In this document: piece by piece, positions 20,463-27,841 of the stretch
Layout: every line of letters starts with the position of its first letter
Position numbering within the stretch: the stretch's first letter is position 1
Assembly: GCA_019753155.1 (NCBI GenBank)
Contig: JAIELG010000010.1
Span: forward strand, 17,740-81,739
Direction of reading: 5' to 3'
Length of the DNA: 64,000 bases
From: Burkholderiales bacterium
Lineage (GTDB): Bacteria > Pseudomonadota > Gammaproteobacteria > Burkholderiales > JABEVD01
The notes under the pieces: model-generated
Databases searched by the model: none
Seen by the model: only the letters and a program-made list of their open reading frames with translations
Told to the model about the DNA's origin: nothing
Translations under genes and position numbers: made by a program

Positions 20463-22939
20463 CGCCGTGTCTCTTGCTTCCAGATTTCGGGATGAACGGG
20501 CAAGCGTCCGCTTATAATGAAACTGCTCGACCCTTCGGTATTTTTTGCGGCGCAGACTGAATTGAGCAGCATGCCGCTGTCCTCGAAGGATTCCCGCAAT
20601 AACGCCAGACCCTGGCCGACATCGGTGTTGGGCGCGGCGATGTTGATGTTGCCGTTGATTCCAAGTCGGGACGAGGCTTGAACAAGACTTAGCGGATCGG
20701 TGATGAAATTGCCGGCGACGACCAGGATGTTGCCGCCGTTGCCGCCGAAGGCGTTGGCGGCGATGTTGCCATTCTTGAGCACGACAAAGAGGGGGTCGAT
20801 CGAGATGTTGCCGCCGTTGCCGTTGCCGCGTTTCACCGAGGTGGCGATGCGGCTGTCCTGAACGAACAGCAGGTTGCGGGCATTGGTCACGATGTTGCCG
20901 CCGTCGCTCGTCAATGCCTCGGTAGTGATCGAGGCGTTGTCGCTCAAACGGATGGAGTTGCCGGCATCGATTTTTATCTGCCCGGTGTTGCCGCTGCCGA
21001 CGCTGCCGGCGGCGATCGAGCCCCCGTGCGCCATCAGGAGATCGCCCGTTGAAATTGCAATATCTCCGCCTTTTCCTGCGCTGTAAGCGCGCGCTTCGAC
21101 CATGCCGCTATTGGTAAGATTCAGGCTGCCGGCGTCGATCTGGATATTGCCGCCTGCTCCGGCGCCGAAAGTGCTGGAAAGGAAGCCCGACAACTCGCCC
21201 GAGACGGCAATGCTGCCTGCGTGTACGCTGAGCAGTCCGCCGTTTCCGCTGCCGCGCAGGTTTGCGTTGTTACGGTCTCCGCTGCCCGAGCCGATGGTTG
21301 CGCGATTGTTGCGGTCGATGCCGATAAGCTTGATGGAATCGGCAGATAGATGAATATTGCCGGCATTGCCGTTGCCGAAGGTTGCAGCCTGGATTGATCC
21401 TCCCGCCGACATGGCAAGGTTTCCTGTATGCAGCCATATGTCCCCGCCGGCGCCGCTGCCCATCGTTCTGGCATCCAGGCCGGATAGCCCGCCAAATGGA
21501 TCAATGCCGCCGATGCTGACCGAGCCGGAGGCATTGACATGCAATGTTCCACCCGCGCTGCCTCCAGCGGTTGCGGCGGAAATGTGACCGCCATCCCGAA
21601 GCATCAGGTCGCCCACATTGACAGTGATCGTTCCGCTGCTGCCGTTGCTTTTCGTATAGGAGTTGCCGATATTGACCACGGCGCCGCCGGCGACTTCGAG
21701 TTTGGGCGCCGTAAGCGTGATGCTGCCCGTCTGCCCGGCGCTGGTTTTGTCGGACTGGGCTGAAATGGATGTCAGGGCGTTGGCGCTTTTATAGCCGGAC
21801 AACCGGATCGAATTGCCTGCCTCGATGCCGATATTCCCGCCTTGCCCGGCGCTGCCGAAGTTGTTGGCATGAATCTGTGCGCCGCTATCGAGCCTGACGG
21901 TTGCTGCCTTGACCAGAATATTGCTGCCCAGGCTGGCCTTGTTGCCGTTGTACACATTGTCGGCCGTGACTGCCGCGCCATTGCTTGCGTACAAGTCGTT
22001 CCTTGCATTGATGTCGACGCTGCCCCCATTGCCGAATAAATAGGTGTCCGCGCTGACAACGGCATTTGCGAGGCTCAGGTTTTCGCCCCTGATGACGATC
22101 TGTCCGCCGGGACCGAAGCTGGAATAGTTGGAGGCATCGAGATTGCTGAGAGATGCGATCGGCCTGCCGCGGCCGTCGTAAATGACATGTTTCTGGACGG
22201 CGGAAGAAACAGAGAGGCTGATGCTGCCGAGCCTGGCGAAACCGTCGAGCTTCGTCCAGGCGCCGGAACTGTCCTGGCTCACGGTGCCGGGAGAACCTGC
22301 GCTGTCTATCTGGATTTTGCCGCCCGGGGCGTAAATGAAGCTGTCTGCGAGCGTGATGTTGCCGCCAACCAGGGCAATGCCCTTGCCTTTCCCTACGGCG
22401 AGATAGCTGCCGTTGAGATTGATCCCCGCAGGAGCCGCGGAGAGAAACCCGAAAGCGCTCGGCGCATCGGCGGTCAATATCGTATCGGCGCCGGGATTGG
22501 CGGGAAAATTCCCGCTTGCGCCCAGTTTGAGCACATCGGCAGTGCTTGCATGAAAAGATCCGGTCAGGTCAAGCGCGGCATTGGGGCCGAAGGCGATTCC
22601 CGCGGGATTGAGCAGATAGAGATTGGCGCCCGCGATGCTCGATCCGAGCCGCCCATCGATCCAGGATGAGGCGCCGCCGGTCACGCGCGCGATGATGTTG
22701 GCAATGTTGCCCGGCCCCGCAAAAATCGCCGATTCACCGGTATTCACCGAGAAACTGGCGAAGCTGTGAAAGAGGTTGCCACCGACCTGCCGACCGTAAC
22801 TGGCGGGAATGGTAAATTTACCCGATAGGGTCGTGCCTGCCGCGACCGCCCCCACCGTGCCGTCGAAGGTCGCGGCTGCTTGCGCCGTGACCGCGCAGGC
22901 AAGCGCCATGACGCCGATGAATCCTGGGCATGCTTTCAT
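20459..22939 (-). CDS. TpsA-type exoprotein with filamentous haemagglutinin secretion domain
   Basis: An 826-residue secreted protein. After a signal peptide (about 1-22) comes the TPS secretion domain: HSFASFSVNTGESA, the region ANIIARVTGG, and LLNPAGIAFG (Asn111 of the NPxG motif). The rest is a glycine/asparagine/serine-rich right-handed beta-helix repeat built of stretches such as GGNIxIDAGS. Such proteins are adhesins, cytolysins or matrix components, exported by a cognate TpsB (encoded at 25211-26821). There is no obvious C-terminal toxin domain. The gene overlaps DUF928 upstream and C39 downstream by four bases each. Confidence 0.85.
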   Translation of the reverse strand: MKACPGFIGVMALACAVTAQAAATFDGTVGAVAAGTTLSGKFTIPASYGRQVGGNLFHSFASFSVNTGESAIFAGPGNIANIIARVTGGASSWIDGRLGSSIAGANLYLLNPAGIAFGPNAALDLTGSFHASTADVLKLGASGNFPANPGADTILTADAPSAFGFLSAAPAGINLNGSYLAVGKGKGIALVGGNITLADSFIYAPGGKIQIDSAGSPGTVSQDSSGAWTKLDGFARLGSISLSVSSAVQKHVIYDGRGRPIASLSNLDASNYSSFGPGGQIVIRGENLSLANAVVSADTYLFGNGGSVDINARNDLYASNGAAVTADNVYNGNKASLGSNILVKAATVRLDSGAQIHANNFGSAGQGGNIGIEAGNSIRLSGYKSANALTSISAQSDKTSAGQTGSITLTAPKLEVAGGAVVNIGNSYTKSNGSSGTITVNVGDLMLRDGGHISAATAGGSAGGTLHVNASGSVSIGGIDPFGGLSGLDARTMGSGAGGDIWLHTGNLAMSAGGSIQAATFGNGNAGNIHLSADSIKLIGIDRNNRATIGSGSGDRNNANLRGSGNGGLLSVHAGSIAVSGELSGFLSSTFGAGAGGNIQIDAGSLNLTNSGMVEARAYSAGKGGDIAISTGDLLMAHGGSIAAGSVGSGNTGQIKIDAGNSIRLSDNASITTEALTSDGGNIVTNARNLLFVQDSRIATSVKRGNGNGGNISIDPLFVVLKNGNIAANAFGGNGGNILVVAGNFITDPLSLVQASSRLGINGNINIAAPNTDVGQGLALLRESFEDSGMLLNSVCAAKNTEGSSSFIISGRLPVHPEIWKQETRR

Positions 22940-23631
22940 TTCGGGGTTTCCCCATGTTCGGATGTTGCGGCCGCAAGCCCGGCCTGACTCAGCAGGTTGG
23001 CGAGTTGACGCCGCGCCTCCGGAGAGGCGTCATTTTTCGCGGCAATGCTCTCTTCGGCCTCGATTGCGTCGTACCAATAGCCCTGTTCGGCGTAAAACTG
23101 CGCCTGCCCCGCCGGGTCGAGAGCCGCAAGCCGTTTTTTCAGTTCATCGCCTGCAGCGACATGGCGGATGGCTCCGGTGGAGACGATGTCCAGGGAGCGG
23201 TTATTGGGATCGAACACCAGGGCGAGATTCCACAGGTAGTCGGTGTCGGGTTTGAGCCGCACGCCTTCCGAGGCGAGGGAAACCGTGATCAGCCTGCCGT
23301 TTGCCGCAATCCGGCGTTCGATAAGCGGCGCGACGGCATGTTCTTCGATCAGCGAGAATTCGATGTAGCCTTTGTCAGGCGGCGCAGACAGGAAACCGTA
23401 GAGCGTCGGCTGATCGCGGATGGTCAACCCTGTGTGGTCAGGCGCCAGCACGACCAGGGTCGGAATGTCAGCGATGGCTCCGCCGCGGGCTCCGCCGCTG
23501 ATGCGGTTTGTCGGCGCCCCGCGCATGGGCGGCTTGTAAACGATGCTCGCTCCGTGGGGCAGAGTTTTTTCTGCGCCGGCCGTACCCATCATGGCGAGCA
23601 ACGTCAGTGCAGTCACTATCTCGATTCGCAT
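22936..23631 (-). CDS. Exported DUF928-family protein
   Basis: A 231-residue protein with a signal peptide (IVTALTLLAMMGTAGA) and the DUF928-like opening PTNRISGGARGG, followed by a beta-rich region and a helical tail containing DPAGQAQFYAEQGYWYDA. DUF928 proteins are of unknown function and occur beside CHAT and TPS genes, notably in cyanobacteria. I took ATG 23631, with GGGAGAAC just upstream, over a longer frame from 23679 that lacks a signal sequence at its start. It lies 11 bases after the CHAT stop and overlaps the tpsA start. Confidence 0.75.
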   Translation of the reverse strand: MRIEIVTALTLLAMMGTAGAEKTLPHGASIVYKPPMRGAPTNRISGGARGGAIADIPTLVVLAPDHTGLTIRDQPTLYGFLSAPPDKGYIEFSLIEEHAVAPLIERRIAANGRLITVSLASEGVRLKPDTDYLWNLALVFDPNNRSLDIVSTGAIRHVAAGDELKKRLAALDPAGQAQFYAEQGYWYDAIEAEESIAAKNDASPEARRQLANLLSQAGLAAATSEHGETPK

Positions 23632-23642
23632 GTTGTTCTCCC

Positions 23643-25214
23643 TTACATCCAGTTGCCGATAACAAGAAATGGCCCCCAATAGCCGGGGTGGCGAAAACGC
23701 CGGTCGGCCAGCAGCTTGAGCTGCGCTTCGCGCAGGGCAAGGGCTTTCGACAGGCCGCCGCGCATGCTGCGATAGAATTCCTCCACTATTTCAGAGGCTG
23801 CGCTATCATTGATGTACCAGAGCGAAGCGAGCGCGCTTTGCGCGCCGGACTTGACGGCAACTCCGGCCAGGCCCAGCGCCGCCTTGTCGTTTCCCGCCGC
23901 TGTCTGGCAGGCGCTCAGCGTGACGAGCCTCACCGGCTGGCTGCTGTAACGTCGGCTGCCTATGAGCTGCTGAAGATCGTCCAGGCTCACCTTGTCCGAA
24001 TAGGAGAGCAGGAAAGTATCGTTCGGATTCTCCCGAAACTGGGCATGCGTGGCGATATGTACGATCCCGTAATTGCCGGCCTTCATTTCGCTGGACAGAC
24101 TTTGACGGTCGAAGGCTTCGTCGACCAGCGCAGTGCCGTGATATAGGTTTTCCACCTCGCGCACTTCTTCCGCGACGCTTGGCAGGCCGGGGAAATGCTG
24201 CACCGGTTTGGAAACGGCGCCGATCAGCATGTTGTCTTGCTGCCGTTTCACAATGCGCACATCGGTCAGGCGCAGCCCCGGAACCACCGCCACTGCCCAT
24301 TTGGAAATCAGGAAATCCTTGCCGTCGTGCAGCGTCGCCATCGGAATCATCCGCAAAGGCCCGTCCGGGACGAACACCAGTGTCTCGATTTTGGCTGCTT
24401 CGAGCATGGGGGCGATCGGGCGGATCATCCAGTCGTAGAACAGCCATGACGAAGTCATGAACTCCTGAGTCGTGCGCTTGCCGAGCTTGTTGACGAAAAT
24501 GGCGGTTTCCTGCCGGAGTCTTTCGGCGCCCACGGGGACGGTGATCTGGTGGAGGGTGCCATGGATATCGACGAGAATTTCCATGCGTTCCGGAAAAATG
24601 ATCGGATAAATAATGGCGGCATGGCTGTCGAGATTGGTCGCATCGGGCATCGAATCGGACGAGGCCAGGCAATCGTTGCGGAAATAGTTGCGCAGCTCGG
24701 CTTCCCGGTAACGTTCGATCGTCTGTTGAGCCTCGCGCCGCAGCGCCTGGACTTCGGCCCCGTCATTGAGTGCCTGCGCCCGGCGCAGCAACAGGTCGGC
24801 GAGACGGGAATAGACCTGTCCTTCGGTTTCGCGGAACATGTCCGCGCTGCCCCGCAGCGATTGCAGGTGAAAGGCCGCTTCGCGCAGCGGCGCGATTGCC
24901 TGTTCGCTGCGTCCCATGCGGTCGAGGATCAGCCCGGCCTGCCATTGCGAACTGAACATCAGATAAGGGTCTCTGGCCTCCTGGCTTGCGAAAACTGCGC
25001 GGTCGATCAGCCCCAGGGCTTGAGGCAGGTTTCCCTCGGCTTCACGCTGGTGGGCTTGCGCAATGAGTTCAAATACATGCTTTGCCGCCAGCGCCAAGCC
25101 CTCTTTGCCGGGATCGGCAGTCTGGGCATGGGAAGCGCCTGCAAAAAGCAGCAGGAAACTGGCGCATATGGCGACCCGAACGCGCCGTGCCATGGTTGTC
25201 AGGGTGGCGTTCAT
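23643..25214 (-). CDS. Exported CHAT-domain (caspase-like) protein with TPR-like N-terminal region
   Basis: A 523-residue protein with a signal peptide ending AGASHA, a helical TPR-like region to about residue 190, and a C-terminal CHAT domain. The predicted catalytic dyad is His390 (IATHAQF) and Cys436 (LSACQTAAG), followed by the family's ALASLWYINDSA stretch. CHAT proteins are clan CD cysteine peptidases related to separase and caspases; most act in the cytosol, but this one should be periplasmic or secreted. It overlaps the tpsB stop by four bases, so it belongs to the TPS operon. Its target is unknown. Confidence 0.85.
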   Translation of the reverse strand: MNATLTTMARRVRVAICASFLLLFAGASHAQTADPGKEGLALAAKHVFELIAQAHQREAEGNLPQALGLIDRAVFASQEARDPYLMFSSQWQAGLILDRMGRSEQAIAPLREAAFHLQSLRGSADMFRETEGQVYSRLADLLLRRAQALNDGAEVQALRREAQQTIERYREAELRNYFRNDCLASSDSMPDATNLDSHAAIIYPIIFPERMEILVDIHGTLHQITVPVGAERLRQETAIFVNKLGKRTTQEFMTSSWLFYDWMIRPIAPMLEAAKIETLVFVPDGPLRMIPMATLHDGKDFLISKWAVAVVPGLRLTDVRIVKRQQDNMLIGAVSKPVQHFPGLPSVAEEVREVENLYHGTALVDEAFDRQSLSSEMKAGNYGIVHIATHAQFRENPNDTFLLSYSDKVSLDDLQQLIGSRRYSSQPVRLVTLSACQTAAGNDKAALGLAGVAVKSGAQSALASLWYINDSAASEIVEEFYRSMRGGLSKALALREAQLKLLADRRFRHPGYWGPFLVIGNWM

Positions 25215-26821
25215 TGTTTTTCCTCAAAAAAATCGGACGAAATGCGGAAATGGATGCCGCTGTCCTGAAGATTGCTTCCGGGGATGGGCGCTTTTTTCAG
25301 CGCGTAACCATAATAGATGCGCGCATGGGTATTTTTCCATGGCTGCCATTCGAGCCCTGCGCCCAGGCTCGCCAGCGTATTCGCCTGGGCTGGAGCATTT
25401 TTGTCCCAGGCTTTTCCGGTATCGAAAAAAGGCACGAGTTCGAGCGCATGGCTGCCGCCGGCGGCAAGACCGATATGCGCCTCGACCGTGGCTGACACGA
25501 CATCGTCGCGGACAAGCAGGTTCTCGCGGTAGCCGCGCACGGTATCGAAGCCGCCGATGGAGGACTTTTCCAGCGCGAGCAGTGGACTGCTGCTGACCTG
25601 GAAATTGGCGCGCAGATGCACCGAATCGTCTGAGGCGTTGATTTTTTTCGCCCATTGGAACTGTCCCGCCCAGTGGGAAAAACGGCCATCGGGTGAGGCC
25701 GAATTAATGGTGGCGCCGAGCGCGTTCAATCCGAAGCTGAAAGTCGAGCGCAGGGAGACGATTCTCTGCGGCGAAACATCCAGCCATTCCTGCGCAAGCC
25801 GCAATGCGGTGACGCTGCCCTGCCCGCTCTGCTGACCCGCGCTGAATGAGAAGGGCATTCCGAGCATCGTGGTCTCACTCCACTTTCTCTCTATCTTGGC
25901 GAGGAGGGCGAATTCGCGCTCGGGGCCATACTCCCATGGCATGCGTAGCGAAACGGCGGTGCTGCTGGCCTTGCTCGTGATATTGAGCGCGCTGAAGGTG
26001 CTGTCGATGACGACAGCATCGTTCTTCCGATAATGAAGGCCGATGGTGGTGTCGCGGGACGTGACGGGCAGCCAGTAGTCGAGTTCTCCGTCGGCAAGGC
26101 CGCGGGTCTTTCCGACGAGAAGGCGCAAGGAATCGCCGTGCCCGGTAAGATTGCGATGTACGCCTTCGAAAGCCAGATGCTCGGCGCCGACGGAGGGCGG
26201 ATGGCTGTTATCCAGTGTCAGTCCCATCTGATAAGGTCGCGCCTCTGTCACATGCACGTCGAGTTCCGACTCGCCGGGGCGCATGCCAGGCTTGAGGTGG
26301 GCATTGACGTTCCCGATCAGCGGATTATGCTTGAGCTTCAACAGCGCATCCTGCAGCGTCCGGACATTGAGGGGTTCGTTTCCGGCCGCGGCGATGCGGG
26401 ATGCGATATAGCTGGTTTTCAGGCGACCGTTGCCGTCGATCCTGATGTCCTTGAGGCGGCCTTCCTGGATCGAGATCGTTACGACGCCGTCCTCGATGCT
26501 CTGGTCTGGGATCGTGGCGCCCGAGTTGATGTAGCCGTGTTCGACGTAGTACAGGGTCAGCTTCTGCCGCAGTTCGTGCAATTCCTGTGCGGTTACGAGC
26601 TGCCCAAGATAAGGGCGGATGAGCGGTTGAAATTCATCCGTGGAAAAAACCGTGTTGCCGGAAAGTCGAACTTCCTTGAGAAAAAGCGCAGGGGTGGCCG
26701 AAAGCATGGCGCTGTCCGGCCGCGCAAATAAAACGGATGGCAGCAGCAGCGCTCCGGCAAGCAGCGCTCCTCGACAAAATCTTGGGATCATCCTGAAAGT
26801 CTCGCTTGGCAAATTAACCAT
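25211..26821 (-). CDS. TpsB-family outer-membrane transporter (ShlB/FhaC/HecB)
   Basis: The two-partner-secretion pore. The 536-residue product has a signal peptide (GALLAGALLLPSVLFA), POTRA domains (VRLSGNTVFSTDEFQPL, then LKDIRIDGNGRLKTSYI) and a 16-strand barrel with the conserved FDTVRGYRENLL loop motif. The start is uncertain: ATG 26821 gives ten extra residues before the signal, ATG 26791 gives a cleaner one; neither has a strong ribosome-binding site. It precedes CHAT, DUF928 and tpsA, an order of B before A with two genes in between. Confidence 0.88.
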   Translation of the reverse strand: MVNLPSETFRMIPRFCRGALLAGALLLPSVLFARPDSAMLSATPALFLKEVRLSGNTVFSTDEFQPLIRPYLGQLVTAQELHELRQKLTLYYVEHGYINSGATIPDQSIEDGVVTISIQEGRLKDIRIDGNGRLKTSYIASRIAAAGNEPLNVRTLQDALLKLKHNPLIGNVNAHLKPGMRPGESELDVHVTEARPYQMGLTLDNSHPPSVGAEHLAFEGVHRNLTGHGDSLRLLVGKTRGLADGELDYWLPVTSRDTTIGLHYRKNDAVVIDSTFSALNITSKASSTAVSLRMPWEYGPEREFALLAKIERKWSETTMLGMPFSFSAGQQSGQGSVTALRLAQEWLDVSPQRIVSLRSTFSFGLNALGATINSASPDGRFSHWAGQFQWAKKINASDDSVHLRANFQVSSSPLLALEKSSIGGFDTVRGYRENLLVRDDVVSATVEAHIGLAAGGSHALELVPFFDTGKAWDKNAPAQANTLASLGAGLEWQPWKNTHARIYYGYALKKAPIPGSNLQDSGIHFRISSDFFEEKQ

Positions 26822-26828
26822 CCAGAAT

Positions 26829-26852
26829 GCCGCGAACGTTGCCGCTCGCGGC
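26829..26852 (-). other. GC-rich stem-loop between the small peptide gene and tpsB
   Basis: GCCGCGA (26829-26835) and TCGCGGC (26846-26852) form a perfect seven-base stem with a ten-base loop. On the minus strand no U-run follows, so it is not a typical intrinsic terminator. A stem at this place commonly marks mRNA processing or protection that keeps the first small gene at a higher level than the genes after it. Confidence 0.5.
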
Positions 26853-26871
26853 CGATGCTCATGACGCGGTA

Positions 26872-27129
26872 TTACCTCCTGAAGCCGACTGCCAGCCCGG
26901 CGGCGGCGAAGCCTGTCCTGTTGTACGCGGTATGAATGCCGGTGTTGAAGGACATGTCGGCAAAGCAGCTTCCGTCGGCACAGAAGTCGAACGACTTGCC
27001 TTCAGTCTTCGCCAGATCTGCATTGCTCATCGCAGTGGCTTTGACGCCTTCCTGAAGTTCTACCGATTGTGCAGCCATGGCGCTTGCCGAAACCAGGGAC
27101 AAGGCCAAAACAAGGTAACGCAGTTTCAT
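26872..27129 (-). CDS. Small Sec-exported peptide with double-glycine-like leader; candidate C39 substrate
   Basis: An 85-residue protein with a clear signal peptide (LVLALSLVSASAMAA, cut near residue 20) and a strong ribosome-binding site (AAGGAG). Residues 34-45, MSNADLAKTEGK, align position by position with the C39 leader consensus (L-S-x-x-E-L-x-x-I-x-G-G): Met for Leu at -12, Ser -11, Asp -8, Leu -7, Thr at -4, Gly -2, and Lys instead of Gly at -1. Cutting there would free a 40-residue peptide with Cys50 and Cys55 (CADGSC) and a glycine/alanine-rich tail ending GFRR. It is the first gene of the operon that includes the C39 peptidase. No homologue is known to me. Confidence 0.75.
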   Translation of the reverse strand: MKLRYLVLALSLVSASAMAAQSVELQEGVKATAMSNADLAKTEGKSFDFCADGSCFADMSFNTGIHTAYNRTGFAAAGLAVGFRR

Positions 27130-27212
27130 AATAATCTCCTTAATGAATTAACAACGCAGGCGTGCCTGCCAATTGCCCCTAGGTTGGGACGTCTCAATGC
27201 TAATCGCTGCAA

Positions 27213-27237
27213 GGTAACGGATTGGTAACAGATTATA
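27213..27237 (-). promoter_or_regulatory. Candidate promoter and tandem 11-bp operator of the C39/TPS operon
   Basis: GGTAACGGATT (27213-27223) is followed at once by GGTAACAGATT (27224-27234), 10 of 11 identical. On the minus strand a perfect TATAAT (27237 down to 27232) overlaps the end of the second unit, so the repeats straddle the expected transcription start about 95 bases ahead of the small peptide gene. No -35 match is present at 16-18 bases. Eleven-base phasing is what OmpR/PhoB-type or other dimeric regulators use. The position suggests repression rather than activation. Confidence 0.5.
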
Positions 27238-27361
27238 AATTTTTCGGATTGATATGCGATTTTCTATCGCCCTCGGACAAATCCGTTCGAGGGCGCATGG
27301 TCGCCTGAAGGCGGTTGCTGGATGCGTGAAGGGCCGGACGGACGTTGGGACCAGGGCTTCC

Positions 27362-27784
27362 TTAGCGCTTGCCCAGGCTTTCGAGCAGCGATTCGATCGA
27401 GGATTTTAACGGCGAGTCCTCCAGGGAATTGGCAAGCTCCCTGAAGCTCTCGATCCCCTTTTTCCCCATTTTGGGCTTGGGCGTTTTTGCGGGTTTTTTG
27501 TCGGTTTTCACCCTGACCGATATTTTCAGGGAATCGGCGTCCACGCCGCGCGCCTTCAGCTTCTCCACGATGCCGGACGAGAACTGCCTGAGCTTCAGGG
27601 CAACGGCTCCGTTGTCCGCGTAGATATGCAGCCTGCCTGCCGATAGCCTGCCCATGCTGCAGTATTTTGCCAGTTCCTGGGGAAGCGATGCTCTCAGGAT
27701 TTTCTCGATGGCAAGGGTTCTTTCGGCTTCGATGAGCAATGCTTCCTGGTTCAGGAAGAAATCGAGCTTGTTTGCAAATATCAT
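27362..27784 (-). CDS. DUF721 family protein (DciA-like)
   Basis: A 140-residue protein of the DUF721 family, whose members include DciA, the loader/operator of replicative helicase DnaB in bacteria lacking DnaC. Visible features are a helical N terminus, a KH-like middle (GRLHIYADNGAVALKLRQF) and a lysine-rich linker KKPAKTPKPKMGKKG. It is divergent from secA across 57 bases, an arrangement common in betaproteobacteria. The assignment to DciA function is by family only. Confidence 0.75.
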   Translation of the reverse strand: MIFANKLDFFLNQEALLIEAERTLAIEKILRASLPQELAKYCSMGRLSAGRLHIYADNGAVALKLRQFSSGIVEKLKARGVDADSLKISVRVKTDKKPAKTPKPKMGKKGIESFRELANSLEDSPLKSSIESLLESLGKR

Positions 27785-27794
27785 GCAACTGTTG

Positions 27795-27803
27795 TGGTAG
27801 AAT
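27795..27803 (+). promoter_or_regulatory. Candidate extended -10 promoter for secA
   Basis: TGGTAGAAT (27795-27803) is an extended -10 match 39 bases ahead of the secA ATG. A -35 at the correct distance is not evident (TTGCAA is 20 bases upstream). Weak support only. Confidence 0.35.
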
Positions 27804-27841
27804 CGAAAACCCTATTGTAAACCCATCAATGCAACTCACCT

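Noticed and set aside
20459..22939. Repetitive glycine/asparagine codons in tpsA considered as a DNA repeat or CRISPR array
   Set aside because: The periodicity is at protein level (beta-helix coils); repeat units differ in length and sequence and there are no constant spacers.
27213..27234. Direct repeat upstream of the small peptide gene read as a true Pho box
   Set aside because: Spacing and some bases fit, but the repeats lie downstream of the best -10 rather than replacing a -35, so the specific assignment is not supported.
13389..27361. Search for integrase, tRNA or flanking direct repeats that would define a mobile island
   Set aside because: None was found, so no mobile element is annotated; the insertion idea rests on gene order only.
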